A stretch of DNA of 64,000 bases from Breviolum minutum Mf 1.05b.01 (Eukaryota; Sar; Dinophyceae; Suessiales; Symbiodiniaceae). The position numbers and the translations under genes were made by a program. Below, piece by piece: positions 29,207 through 37,879 of this stretch. The notes under the pieces are model-generated. The model saw only the letters and a program-made list of their open reading frames with translations. It did not search any database and was not told the DNA's origin. Every line of letters begins with the position of its first letter. Position 1 is the stretch's first letter. Location: NCBI GenBank assembly GCA_000507305.1, contig DF241180.1:1-64000 (forward strand), read 5' to 3'.

Positions 29207-31880
29207 GGTCCAGTGCTATAGTGATTGGCGGGCCAAAGAATCTGACCCAATGACGATAAGCTTCTCGAACGCTTTCCGGCTTCTTGTTTTCCATAGGGAT
29301 CATCATCTGAAAGTGGGTGTGCCAGTCAATGATGTTAAGGGCTGGCTGAGTCCTTCCATCTTGACGGGGCAACCAGACGACGTCCACGCCTACAACCTCG
29401 TTCACGTCAATCTCTCTTGGTGGTGCTGCTCGTCGGGCTGGTTTCACAGTCTGGTTACGTGCACAGGCTGCACATTGGAAATCTCGAGCGATTTGCATCA
29501 CCTCCTCACTAGCCTTGGAGAACTTCAGGGTCTTGAGAAATCTCTCCTTGTGGGGGTGACCAAGTCCTTCATGGGCTCTTCTCAGCAGGGTCTTCAAAGT
29601 TGCTCCTCTTTGATGAGGTAGTAGAGCTCGTCGTCCTTGAGGTGGTAGATCTTCTCCCGAATCAGGTAGGGCTCCTTCAGCTGGTACTGGTAGAAGACCT
29701 GGTAGTTCGTCCTCCGAAGGTTCTGGAAGGTCATCATCAGCATCGTGTAGTAGAGCTCGTTCGCCAAGTAGAACGTCGTGTAGTTTCGCCGTCATAGGAT
29801 CGCCATCCGCCGCTTCTGCAGAGACGGTTTCCGCGAACCATTGGTCCAAGATGAAATCCTGTTGTAGGATTTGTTGGCTACTCCTATGATCATGTATGGT
29901 GCTCTTGATGGATTTGCTGTATGCTCTGAGAACTGCATGTAAAAGTGCATCAGGATATTGCTGGGATTTTCTAGACAGACTGCCTCCAATGATGGCTTCA
30001 TGATCGTGTTGTCCTTGACAATGTTTGTTGAGGATCTTGTAGATCTCTTCATTGTTTGTTGCGAAGCCGGTTCTTTTCCTATGTGGATTGCCACTGTCAC
30101 TTTTGAGTCCGAATAGGCACTGGTCAGTTCTGCTGAGAAAAACGTCATGATGTTGGATTAGCTTCTCCATCATTCTAGTGGACCAAGACTCGGCAGACCA
30201 GGGATGTTCAAGAACAAATGTCAAGCCTAATTCACGACAAAGTTCAGCGATTTCAATGGCAAAGTTCAGCAAGACTTTGGCTTTCGACTTCTTCTCTAGA
30301 TATCTTCTCATAGCTATTGGGTCTTGTTCTCGGAAATCTTTCAGAAGATTCTGAAGTTGTGAATACATGTGACAAGGAGGTGCAATCAATACAAGTCCCG
30401 GTCGAATAGTTTTGACATACTCTCGGACATGTTCACGATTTCTTGCTTCCAGAAGATCAAAACCGAGACTCAAATCGAAGGCTTTACCGGCTTCAAGTCC
30501 ATGTTTTTGAGACAACCGACCAAAACAACCTGGGTTGTAGATTTCAGCGATGGTTTTTAGGCTTCTCAACTCTAGGTGCATGGCTTCTGCTACGGCTTGA
30601 ATCCTTTTTGATCCTTTGGGGTTTCGGATCAGGTCTTCATAGATTTCATCATTCAGCTGTTTCAGCTTTCTGGCGGCAGTGTCATCGTCTGCCCCGTGAA
30701 AAGAAAGAACTTGCTGAATGGTCTTCCAAAAACTAATGGCCTTCTTCAAGGCACTCTTGACTTGCCGGATCACTTTGGGGTGAGCGTCTTCTGCCACTCC
30801 AGGAACTGCTGGAACTGTTGCTGCATGTTCTCCTCCATGTTTCCTCGGCTGCTTGAGCTGACCGAGCTCGCACTGCTCGATGGAACGGGGTTCTTGTTCT
30901 TCTTTTCCAGGACCTTCTGGCAAATTCGGCAGGTCACTCGAGTCTGGTAGCCGTTGGATCCCACTCTGGTGGTGTGCTCGTGGTTGCACCTCTGTTGGAT
31001 CATTTTCTGGATGATCTCTCGAGGCTCCAACTTGTTGCCGTACTCGTCCTCCATGAACTTCCATGCTGTCAAATCTTCCATTGGTTGAAAGTTGCTCCAT
31101 TGAAAGAAGCGACACTGGTGTCCCGTGGGTTTCGGACACCTCCAAAACACTCGTTCGTAGTTCAGGCCTTCGGTGAAAGCCATCCAAATCTTTGTCTCGA
31201 AGGTGCCATGGCACCTTGGAGGTTGACCCATCAAGATCTCGATTCCTGGTAGGTCTCCAATCTGTCCCTTCTTCTTGGGGGTGGACATCCTTGACGATGT
31301 TGTTGGTGTAGGGCTCGCCAAGGTTGTAGGACGCTCTCGTGTAGTTGACCTCGGCGGTGTCTCGAAGGGAGCAGGATCTTCCACATGGCTCCAATGGCTG
31401 ACACTGCGTGGTGACCTTTCTTCCACCACCGGTTTGGTCGTGGTCTTCAGCAAGTTTTCCAAGATCGGGGTCAGGTGCACGATCAGCTGCAGCAGGCGAC
31501 GAAGAAGTGACTTCCATGCTTCTTGTGCATCGAAGCTCTGGCCGCTCCTTTGCCTCTTGTTGTAGGCGCCTTCCATGTCTAAGCTGATCTTCGGGAACGA
31601 AATTGTTCACAAGTAGTGAATCCGACTCAGGTTTGATCGTTGCTGAATCTTCGGCAACACGAGAAAAAGTATCGATGGTGAGGATTTCAAATTCTTCTTT
31701 TGACATTATTTCTAAATCACGACTCAAACGAGCAAGTTTCTCGGGTGTGAAATTCAAAATGGGTACACGAAGTGCTCCGGTGGGTCCTAAAAAATGACAT
31801 GGCACTCTCTCACCCGACGATCCTAGCTGCAAAAACAAACCATGATTGGGCTCTAAACAAAGTGTGCTTCCTCCATGCAT
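29049..31880 (-). CDS. Copia polyprotein, second part: protease end, methyltransferase-like domain, integrase
   Basis: A 943-codon frame. Its ATG overlaps the stop of the upstream frame as TAATG, but the frame is already open for some codons before that ATG. Residues 1-100 continue the protease (VPCHFLGPTGALRVP). Residues about 103-368 are low in sense and overlap a better frame (30770-31576), so this part is probably out of frame. Residues 443-650 form a DNA-methyltransferase-like domain: AEIYNPGCFG (motif I-like), FDLSLGFDL, APPCHMYSQL with P501-P502-C503 (motif IV-like), FVLEHPW (motif VI-like) and RKRTGFATN. Integrase follows: H770, H775, C803, C806 zinc site and D833, D891, E926, an exact DD(35)E. 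The frame then breaks in a GGGAAAACCC run near 29090. Confidence 0.9.
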   Translation of the reverse strand: MHGGSTLCLEPNHGLFLQLGSSGERVPCHFLGPTGALRVPILNFTPEKLARLSRDLEIMSKEEFEILTIDTFSRVAEDSATIKPESDSLLVNNFVPEDQLRHGRRLQQEAKERPELRCTRSMEVTSSSPAAADRAPDPDLGKLAEDHDQTGGGRKVTTQCQPLEPCGRSCSLRDTAEVNYTRASYNLGEPYTNNIVKDVHPQEEGTDWRPTRNRDLDGSTSKVPWHLRDKDLDGFHRRPELRTSVLEVSETHGTPVSLLSMEQLSTNGRFDSMEVHGGRVRQQVGASRDHPENDPTEVQPRAHHQSGIQRLPDSSDLPNLPEGPGKEEQEPRSIEQCELGQLKQPRKHGGEHAATVPAVPGVAEDAHPKVIRQVKSALKKAISFWKTIQQVLSFHGADDDTAARKLKQLNDEIYEDLIRNPKGSKRIQAVAEAMHLELRSLKTIAEIYNPGCFGRLSQKHGLEAGKAFDLSLGFDLLEARNREHVREYVKTIRPGLVLIAPPCHMYSQLQNLLKDFREQDPIAMRRYLEKKSKAKVLLNFAIEIAELCRELGLTFVLEHPWSAESWSTRMMEKLIQHHDVFLSRTDQCLFGLKSDSGNPHRKRTGFATNNEEIYKILNKHCQGQHDHEAIIGGSLSRKSQQYPDALLHAVLRAYSKSIKSTIHDHRSSQQILQQDFILDQWFAETVSAEAADGDPMTAKLHDVLLGERALLHDADDDLPEPSEDELPGLLPVPAEGALPDSGEDLPPQGRRALLPHQRGATLKTLLRRAHEGLGHPHKERFLKTLKFSKASEEVMQIARDFQCAACARNQTVKPARRAAPPREIDVNEVVGVDVVWLPRQDGRTQPALNIIDWHTHFQMMIPMENKKPESVREAYRHWVRFFGPPITIALDLGREFEGCFALRAEADGSFVDPSSVESPYQRGITERAGKTLQTNAIQGDGDL
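30770..31576 (-). CDS. Nested frame with GRF-type zinc finger and zinc-ribbon-like cluster
   Basis: A 268-codon frame inside the 29049-31880 frame, in the same phase as Gag and as the RT frame. Residues 120-162 read like a GRF zinc finger: RCHGTF at 121-126, then NYERVFWRCP (C147), GHQC (C155) and RFFQW (W160), matching the family's C-x-(C/H)...GR-F-x-C...C-x-FFxW pattern. Residues 197-219 add C-x-H-x-H...C-x2-C. The C-terminus (QQQFQQFLEWQKTLTPK) runs at a CCCC stretch into VIRQVKSALKKA of the other frame if one base is restored, and the N-terminus joins upstream across a CCC run. So this is most likely the true reading of the middle of the polyprotein, isolated by two indels; a genuinely overlapping gene is the alternative. 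GRF fingers bind single-stranded DNA in APE2, TOP3A and NEIL3. Confidence 0.8.
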   Translation of the reverse strand: MEGAYNKRQRSGQSFDAQEAWKSLLRRLLQLIVHLTPILENLLKTTTKPVVEERSPRSVSHWSHVEDPAPFETPPRSTTRERPTTLASPTPTTSSRMSTPKKKGQIGDLPGIEILMGQPPRCHGTFETKIWMAFTEGLNYERVFWRCPKPTGHQCRFFQWSNFQPMEDLTAWKFMEDEYGNKLEPREIIQKMIQQRCNHEHTTRVGSNGYQTRVTCRICQKVLEKKNKNPVPSSSASSVSSSSRGNMEENMQQQFQQFLEWQKTLTPK

Positions 31881-33790
31881 TATAGGAGTGGTAACGACAA
31901 AAGGAATGGTGCATGCCTTCCATGTGAATCTTCAAAAATAGCAGGTCGAAGGATACAACCTTTGGTTCCAAGACTGCTGGGTACATTGGCAATTCTTTTT
32001 GTGGTGGAAACACCATGGACACTTTTGAACCTATTCTCAGAACGAATGGTATGGATCTCCAAAGGGGATGGGAGATGATGCTGCAATTTAAACAAAGTGT
32101 CGAGTCCTATGGCCAGTCTTTGGCACCCAGTATCAATGGTTGCACAAGTTTCTTCATGAAAGTACGAAGGTTTCTTGATTTGACTACATTTACTAAGAAC
32201 ATTCTCGAAGTGAAAAAGATCAAAAACACTCTCCGTGTATGCTGCGTTGCGCTGACGTTCAAAACTGTCTGTGCTGCCTGCAATTTCAAGCAGGTCTTCC
32301 GGAAAAGATTCAAAAGTCGGAACGCTGTTGGTTCCTTGATGATCCACTGCCGACGGTCCAAGGGTCCACTCGTGACGTTCTGTAGTAGAACTTTCGCCGA
32401 TCTCGTGGTCTTCCGTCTTCGTCGTGATCTCCCGGTCGTAGGCCGCCACAGCACCTTCAGGTAGAGCATCAAGTAGTCCGCAGAAGTAGGCTTCCGAGTT
32501 GGTGTCGAATTCTGGCTGTCGTGAGAGGTAATGGGCCTCTTTCTCATGAGTTCCAGAGTTCTTGCCGATGTCGCCTGATTCTTTGTTTGGACATTCACGA
32601 TGCCAGTGTCCTACTCTCTTGCAGATACCGCATCGGGTGCGTAGCTTTAATTCTTCGATCATCATGCTGCCTCCTTTCTTCCTGAAGGATGGCTTTCCTC
32701 CTTTCCCGTAGTTGATACCTCGGAACCCATAGCCTCTGCTAAGCTCCTGGTACTTCTTTGCCTTGACCGTTTGGTGAAAGCTCTTCCGCTTCTTTTCTAA
32801 GACCGTTGCCAAGATCTCAGCTGCTTCTCGTTCACTGATGACCTCTTCATCCTTCAGATCACTGCCAGGTTCGTTATCATGTAGTTCCGCCAGGTACGTC
32901 TCCAACTCGGCAATCTCGTAGTCGGATTCCTCCTGGGGCTCGTCATCTTCCTTCTCCATCATCATCACGGCATTGGTGGTCTTCCGGTTATCGGCTCCAA
33001 GTTGATTCACCGTCAGCTTAGACTCATTCTTCCGAAGCCACGATTTGATGGAGCTGGGTTTGATGTCCCCCTGAGTAAAGGTGAGCATCGATCGGATTTC
33101 TTGCTCTTCAAGTCGAAGTCCATTGATCAGGAGGAAACCTAGGTAAGGTTCGGGTAGGTCTACATGGTGTTCTCGAACCTTCCGTAGTGCCACTTCCCAC
33201 CTGGCGAAGTACTCACGCCATCCTTCTTGCTTCTGCCTCTTCATGTGGAAAGTAATCCGACTCAAAGATGAGAGGAGGTGCTCCTCCTTGTCCTCACCAA
33301 AGTGATCCGGAGTATCCATTTTCTGCAGCAGCTCTTCAGCGTTGGTCTTTGAGTCCAACCAGTTCTGGTCCTTCGCCAAGTACTTGAAACTCTCGAAGGG
33401 AGCTCCCTTGAGAGCCTTGAGCAGCAAAGGTCCACGAATCTGTGGTCGGTTCTTTGTCGTAGCGATCCACAACCGAGCTCGGATCTGGTAGTCTTCAAAG
33501 GTTGTAGTTCCATCCCATTCTGGTGGTGGTCCAGCATTGCCTCTTCCACCAGTGGCATTGTTTCCACCATCTTCTTCATCACTGTCTTCACGGAGTCCTC
33601 GCCGACCTGGTCGACGTTGTTGCTCCATGAATCTTTGGAACATTCGAAATTGTTCCTCTTCATTCCACTGATCTCCTCGATTGGCCTGCCCTCTTCTTCC
33701 CCGAGAAGGTTGGCCAAAGAAATCATCAGCAGACTCCTCCGAAGGCCTCACTGGCGAAGCCAAACCACCATCGCCACTCATAGTCGCCAT
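31880..33790 (-). CDS. Copia Gag and protease (first part of polyprotein)
   Basis: A 636-codon frame starting 107 bases after the primer site; ATG codons 1 and 4 are both possible. Residues 1-95 are polar, Gly/Arg/Asp-rich. Residues about 95-265 resemble the copia Gag (UBN2-type) core, including HLLSSLSRITFHMKRQ and a WREYFARWEVALRK helix. A CCHC knuckle is at C387-x2-C390-x4-H395-x4-C400. An aspartic protease has its active site at D553-T-G555 (ATIDTGCQRLAIG), and the frame stops about 80 residues later, short of a full protease. The protease continues in the next frame after a -1 change in or near a TTTT run (about 31895). Confidence 0.93.
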   Translation of the reverse strand: MATMSGDGGLASPVRPSEESADDFFGQPSRGRRGQANRGDQWNEEEQFRMFQRFMEQQRRPGRRGLREDSDEEDGGNNATGGRGNAGPPPEWDGTTTFEDYQIRARLWIATTKNRPQIRGPLLLKALKGAPFESFKYLAKDQNWLDSKTNAEELLQKMDTPDHFGEDKEEHLLSSLSRITFHMKRQKQEGWREYFARWEVALRKVREHHVDLPEPYLGFLLINGLRLEEQEIRSMLTFTQGDIKPSSIKSWLRKNESKLTVNQLGADNRKTTNAVMMMEKEDDEPQEESDYEIAELETYLAELHDNEPGSDLKDEEVISEREAAEILATVLEKKRKSFHQTVKAKKYQELSRGYGFRGINYGKGGKPSFRKKGGSMMIEELKLRTRCGICKRVGHWHRECPNKESGDIGKNSGTHEKEAHYLSRQPEFDTNSEAYFCGLLDALPEGAVAAYDREITTKTEDHEIGESSTTERHEWTLGPSAVDHQGTNSVPTFESFPEDLLEIAGSTDSFERQRNAAYTESVFDLFHFENVLSKCSQIKKPSYFHEETCATIDTGCQRLAIGLDTLFKLQHHLPSPLEIHTIRSENRFKSVHGVSTTKRIANVPSSLGTKGCILRPAIFEDSHGRHAPFLLSLPLL

Positions 33791-33896
33791 GACTATGGGA
33801 GGCTACCCCAAAGAACTACAACCGACCCACCTAAGACCTGGAGGGTCACCGTTGTCAAAACTTCAACCCAAAGAAAAACAAGGCCCAGAACCTTGG

Positions 33897-33908
33897 GCTC
33901 CGCTACCA
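33897..33908 (-). promoter_or_regulatory. tRNA primer-binding site
   Basis: One base inside the 5' LTR the minus strand reads TGGTAGCGGAGC. This differs at two places from TGGTATCAGAGC, the site complementary to the 3' end of initiator methionine tRNA used by many copia elements. The host tRNA is not in the window, so the match is to the general pattern. Confidence 0.8.
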
Positions 33909-33909
33909 C

Positions 33910-34053
33910 TGTAAAGCAACCAAGGGGGAGCGACAACAACGCAAGTTTTGATCACACGGTAACCCTCGCAGGTCATCCTGCAGTTGTCCTTGACCCTGCA
34001 GACATCAGATACATAAAGTGGTTGAAGTGGCAAGCTGTACAATCAAATTCACA
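33910..34053 (-). repeat. 5' LTR (144 bp)
   Basis: Identical by eye to 25859-26002. As the upstream LTR it should hold the promoter, but no TATA or TTTT box is evident in 144 bp, so the transcription start is unknown. Confidence 0.97.
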
Positions 34054-34058
34054 TGGAG
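34054..34058. other. Target-site duplication TGGAG (right)
   Basis: Second copy of the 5-bp duplication; pre-insertion sequence can be read across 25850-25858 and 34059 onward. Confidence 0.9.
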
Positions 34059-34059
34059 A

Positions 34060-34735
34060 TACTTTTTTTGGTGCAAATATAGTCAAAATGGGAGTAGGGG
34101 TGCAACTAAAAAATAGTTGAAAGCACCACCTAGGAGATATCTGTTTATACTCACCTACCCTGTGATTTTGAGGATTCTGGGGTTCCAAGTAGCTCCTCAT
34201 TTAGTAGGAAAATACATGAAAATCCCTGGCGACCCCGATCGCTCCACGAAAATATCGTAGGACAAAAGCTTTGCCCCTTGGTAGTAGGGAAGCCTTTACA
34301 TGGGTCAGCTGAAGGATCATTCTTTGTTTGATCTTGGACTTCCAGGGTAAAAAAAAATAGTTTGATACAAAAACGCATTTTGACATATACAGCTATCAAT
34401 AGTTGTTTCTTCTTGCATCCTCAGCACTATGGCTGTAACATGGTTGCTTCAAGATTAGAATAGATTTGACATTTGTCCCTTATCTATATGTATAAACCTC
34501 TGTTTTTGTTGGTCAGATAAACCTCCCAGGTCTCAAGAAAGGCCGACACCCCAGAAACTCCGCACCGCAGTCACGAATCTCCGCCAACGTTTCCCTATAG
34601 CTTGGCACCTCGTGGTTTAGAGTCACTTTTGCGGTTCAATCATTTCCGCTTCGTTCAGAATAATGTCCATTTCCCAACCAGGCTCCTGCGACACAGCTTG
34701 CAAGCTGCGGTCACGACTGTTGTAGTTGTTGTTGG
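34060..34735. other. Gene-free stretch beside the retrotransposon
   Basis: Includes GTTGAAAGCACCACCTAGG (about 34118-34136), possibly the eroded right end of a GTGGTTGAACC-family element into which the retrotransposon inserted. No exon was found. Confidence 0.35.
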
Positions 34736-34741
34736 CCATAT

Positions 34742-34852
34742 GGGTGTTTCCAAAAATAGTGGGTTTCCCCCCAAATCATCCATTTTAATAGGGTTTTCCA
34801 TCATAAATATAAACCATCTATTTTGGGGTACCCCTATTTTTGGAAACATCCA
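34742..34852. mobile_element. TIR element, GGTGTTTCC family, copy 3
   Basis: GGGTGTTTCCAAAAATAGTGG at left, CCCCTATTTTTGGAAACATCC at right; inner CCATTTTAATAGGGTTTTCC. Confidence 0.75.
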
Positions 34853-35046
34853 AAAATAGGCGAAAAAAGTGACAGCTTTAAAAATCAGTTCCTGGAAATC
34901 TTGAAGTTCGACATGCTTGCTGAAATTGGTCCACACATCATTGTGCAAAGGCTATATGTTTTAACAAAAACCGGTCTTTCAGGGTGTAAACCGCAAGTAT
35001 TTTTTTTGGAACACCACACCACCAAACTTATGGGAAAAAAAACCAC

Positions 35047-35082
35047 CTCTCTCGTCTCGTAGACACCCAAGTCCACGAGAGC
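35047..35082 (-). CDS. Repeated microexon X, copy 4 (12 codons, locus 3)
   Basis: Acceptor CCCCCGAG, then ALVDLGVYETRE, donor GAGAG|GTGGTT. Homologous to 37716-37763, 41756-41800 and 44845-44892, but shorter: the part after ETR is replaced by an early donor. Phase 0 at both ends. Confidence 0.5.
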
Positions 35083-35210
35083 CTCGGGGGAAAAACTCAC
35101 CGCTGCGAATCCGGTGGATCCGGTATCAAAATTGGGTCGTTTGTTGGGTCGTTTGTTGAGGAGGTGAATTTTTTGTGACAGTTGCATCCCTGAAGTTTAC
35201 CCGGACCCTT

Positions 35211-35314
35211 CCATGACCCATAGGATCCATGTTTGGTATATTTACCTACATTTGGTGGATTTTTATGGTAAATGTAGGTATATATATGCCATACATGGAT
35301 CCTATGGGTCATGG
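35211..35314. mobile_element. TIR palindrome, GGATCC/TTTACCTACAT family (best copy)
   Basis: Perfect 20-plus-bp ends CCATGACCCATAGGATCCAT and its inverse, followed by near-perfect inner arms GGTATATTTACCTACATTT and ATGGTAAATGTAGGTATATA. The whole 104 bp can fold into one hairpin. No coding capacity. Other copies: 6478, 8221, 9047, 13479, 24644, 55598, 59352. Confidence 0.85.
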
Positions 35315-35319
35315 TTCAG

Positions 35320-36120
35320 TGAAACATGGGTGTATCCGTGTTTCGGATCGAGAAACCCTTCAAATACCCAGCCATTTTCCACTGAACCATGATGGCGAAA
35401 GAGTAACATGGGAAGCTGACACTGGGCCCATCCCTAAAGAAAACAAACACATAGTCTTTCATCTTCCAACTTGCATCCAATTTCAAGTGCAAAAATGTGA
35501 GTTGCAGGGGGGTTCAGTTACTTCCGGTGTTTGTTTTTGATTCACTTCAGAAATTTCAGGGTCTACGACTTGATTGAAGATAAGGCCTCTCTTGGGAGAA
35601 TGGTGATGAATAATAAGATGTAAGGCCTCGTTTTTCCAGAGAAAATCCATTGATTCCCATGAAGTAAGGTTCCATCCAGGTTCCCGAAGGAATCTCCTGC
35701 AGGATTTGGGGGGCGAATCATTTTACAAGGGGCAATCTCCAAGAGGTTTGCATCAAAGATTTCACCAACATATGACAAATTGCAGGGGGATCAACCCTGA
35801 TAACGAATGGGTCATGTTGCATGAATCAAGATATATGTATGATATACAATATTTCTGTAAAACTAAGCCATGTACAGTATAATATCATGGGAACCCTATT
35901 AAAAAGGCCAAAAACGTCCTCAAAAAGAAGGCGCCTCTACAGAGTACATAGATACCAACTGAACCCATTTGTGACCCCCTGTTTTGATTGGAAAAGACCT
36001 TGTTTTGGAAGGTTTTTTTTAGCCCCAAAATACCATGACAAACAGCTTCGGTTCGAGGGTTCCAAAAATGCCTTCACATCCTCTGGTGCTGCAGCAAAAG
36101 TCTCGTTGCTCCTGGGACCC
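35320..36120. other. Intron-like stretch with a possible exon relic
   Basis: Minus-strand GDSFGNLDGTLLHG (about 35650-35700, behind ATCCTGCAG) resembles REDFGNREPSQG near 42.03 kb and may be another repeated exon of locus 3. At 35950-36040 is part of a CCTAGAACCC-family element. Confidence 0.3.
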
Positions 36121-36124
36121 ATGA

Positions 36125-36234
36125 TACTGTTGATGTGAGAAATCCTGCACCACCTCGGATGTATAAAACCCGAGAAAATAACGGGACAAACTACCTATCA
36201 ACTGGTTGGTGCAGGATGTCTTCCATCAACAGTA
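36125..36234. mobile_element. TIR element, CTGTTGATGG family, flanked by TA
   Basis: TACTGTTGATGTGAGAAATCC at left and ATGTCTTCCATCAACAGTA at right, 110 bp in all, with the GGATGTATAAAACC centre. Confidence 0.8.
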
Positions 36235-36239
36235 GTTGA

Positions 36240-37340
36240 TTTTGCTAGAAAACCAGTGTACGGACCTGTGGGTGGTATTCTATAATGTACATTTAAGATG
36301 CTATCTTGCGTTTTTTTTGCCAAGGCATCCGGAGGGATGTTATGTTGACAGATTAAAGCAAATACTGGAACATTAGTTAACTATAAACAATTAAGGATCT
36401 GTTCATCATAAATAAACGTCTAAAGCATACATTCAATATTCAATATGAACAGCATAGCCAAAAAGAACAGCCCGTGGAAATGGAACATCTACAATTGTGT
36501 AGATATGTGTCCCGTTGAAATTTGCATCACATTACAACATGTGCCAGCTCATGTGTTGCTCACACAAGCAACGTTAATTTCAACAATGCTTGTGACGATC
36601 ACAGGCACGCCTTCATATATTCTATGAATTGAAAGACAAAATCTACAGTTGTTGAAAGGAGAAAGCACAATCTACTGTATTGGTCGGTACTACAGCTGCA
36701 AATTTCACTGCGAAACATTTATCTGAAGGTGATGCATATAAATACAAATCTTTGGATGCTCAGGGTTATAATCAATCTTAATATTTCCTCAGGCAATATG
36801 AGATTATAAATTAAACCCATTCATCATCCATATTCGAAAATTAAGGTTATTGAATATGGATGCCTCGTAATCTTAGCTGTTCTTTTCCTTTGGGCAATAA
36901 ACACAGTATAACCAGTATACATATGTGAATATATATTCACATATCAAACATCAAAAAAATCACTGTATCATATCGCTGCAATCGTGGCTGACAATGTGTA
37001 ACATCCTGGGGCAAGAGAAAGGTGAACACCAGCGAAAATAACAAACTGTGCACGAGTTTGTGTATGGACAAAAATTCCACACTGTGCACAAATCTGATTC
37101 AAATGGTGGGATGACATTATTGTTGTTGTGATCATTTCATCATGGAACCTAGAATTTGAAGAACTAGCTCCCATGACGAACCATATTTTTTATGCATATT
37201 GTCCATATCATATGTGTATACCGTAAATACAATGTACATAATCAGATTTGCTTACCACTCAGGTCTTTGTATGGAGTAACTCTGTGGTCGCAAATGGCAC
37301 GGAAAAAATACCTGCAGCTCGAGGAACCCAAACCACCCTG
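36240..37340. other. AT-rich intron-like stretch
   Basis: No exon or repeat family member is evident; several 60-75-codon frames lack motifs. Confidence 0.35.
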
Positions 37341-37352
37341 ATCCACCCTGAC

Positions 37353-37375
37353 CTGATGTTCGGTTTCACACCATC
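37353..37375 (-). CDS. Repeated microexon Y, copy 1 (23 bp, locus 3)
   Basis: GTTCCTCAG acceptor, DGVKPNI plus two bases, donor ATCAG|GTCAGGGTGG. Copies at 41304-41323 (20 bp) and 43869-43900 (32 bp) share the CAG...AG|GTCA(G/A)GGTGG frame of splice sites, and all three lengths leave the same phase (2 mod 3). Confidence 0.45.
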
Positions 37376-37715
37376 CTGAGGAACCAACGTTGCACGCGCT
37401 TTGGACAGAGTACCACACTTAACCCGAAGGAATACAATATCATATATCCCTTCCTTCTGCAAAAAAAAATCAAATACAAAAAACAACTTCCCAACTACCT
37501 TTGAAGGAGATACGTCAGATCCTCAGGAGGGTATTTCTTTGCCATGCCGTACGTCGTGTGCATTTTTTTGGGTTCCTGCAATACTCAAGAGGAATAAAAG
37601 AAGAACATCTATGAATTCCACCCAAAGAAAGCCATCAATGGGCAACTGGGTATGTTACACAGTCATTTGTAACGTCAACTACTTCACCCCAAAAGGATGA
37701 ATCACCCAAATTTGC

Positions 37716-37763
37716 CTCAGTTGGTCCAGTTCTGGCCTCAAGGACACCCAACTCACGTAAAGC
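37716..37763 (-). CDS. Repeated microexon X, copy 1 (16 codons, locus 3)
   Basis: Acceptor CCCGAGAG, ALRELGVLEARTGPTE, donor ACTGAG|GCAAAT, a GC donor of the kind known in dinoflagellates. Phase 0 at both ends. The sequence after the donor is also alike in copies 1 and 2, so either the intron was duplicated too or the exon is longer than called. Confidence 0.5.
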
Positions 37764-37879
37764 CTCTCGGGACTGAACCGTTGTGGTGGAGGAGTCGCAG
37801 CACCACTTGTAAGTTGACAAAGGTTTCAAAAGTGATGTGGATCTATCTGGGCAATTTGTTCTAAATCCTTGACCTGAAA

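Larger units (their letters stand above)
25859..34053 (-). mobile_element. Ty1/copia-type LTR retrotransposon with extra zinc-finger and methyltransferase-like domains
   Basis: An 8,195-bp element with identical 144-bp LTRs, each starting TG and ending CA, and flanked by the 5-bp target duplication TGGAG (25854-25858 and 34054-34058). Read on the minus strand the order is: 5' LTR, primer site, Gag, CCHC knuckle, aspartic protease, GRF-type zinc finger with a second zinc cluster, DNA-methyltransferase-like domain, integrase, reverse transcriptase, RNase H, 3' LTR. Integrase before reverse transcriptase defines the Ty1/copia (Pseudoviridae-like) order. Identical LTRs imply recent insertion, yet the coding region is split by four single-base frame changes near 31.9, 31.6, 30.8 and 29.09 kb. 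No clear polypurine tract precedes the 3' LTR: the bases at 26003-26012 read TATGGCCGG-like on the minus strand. Confidence 0.97.
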
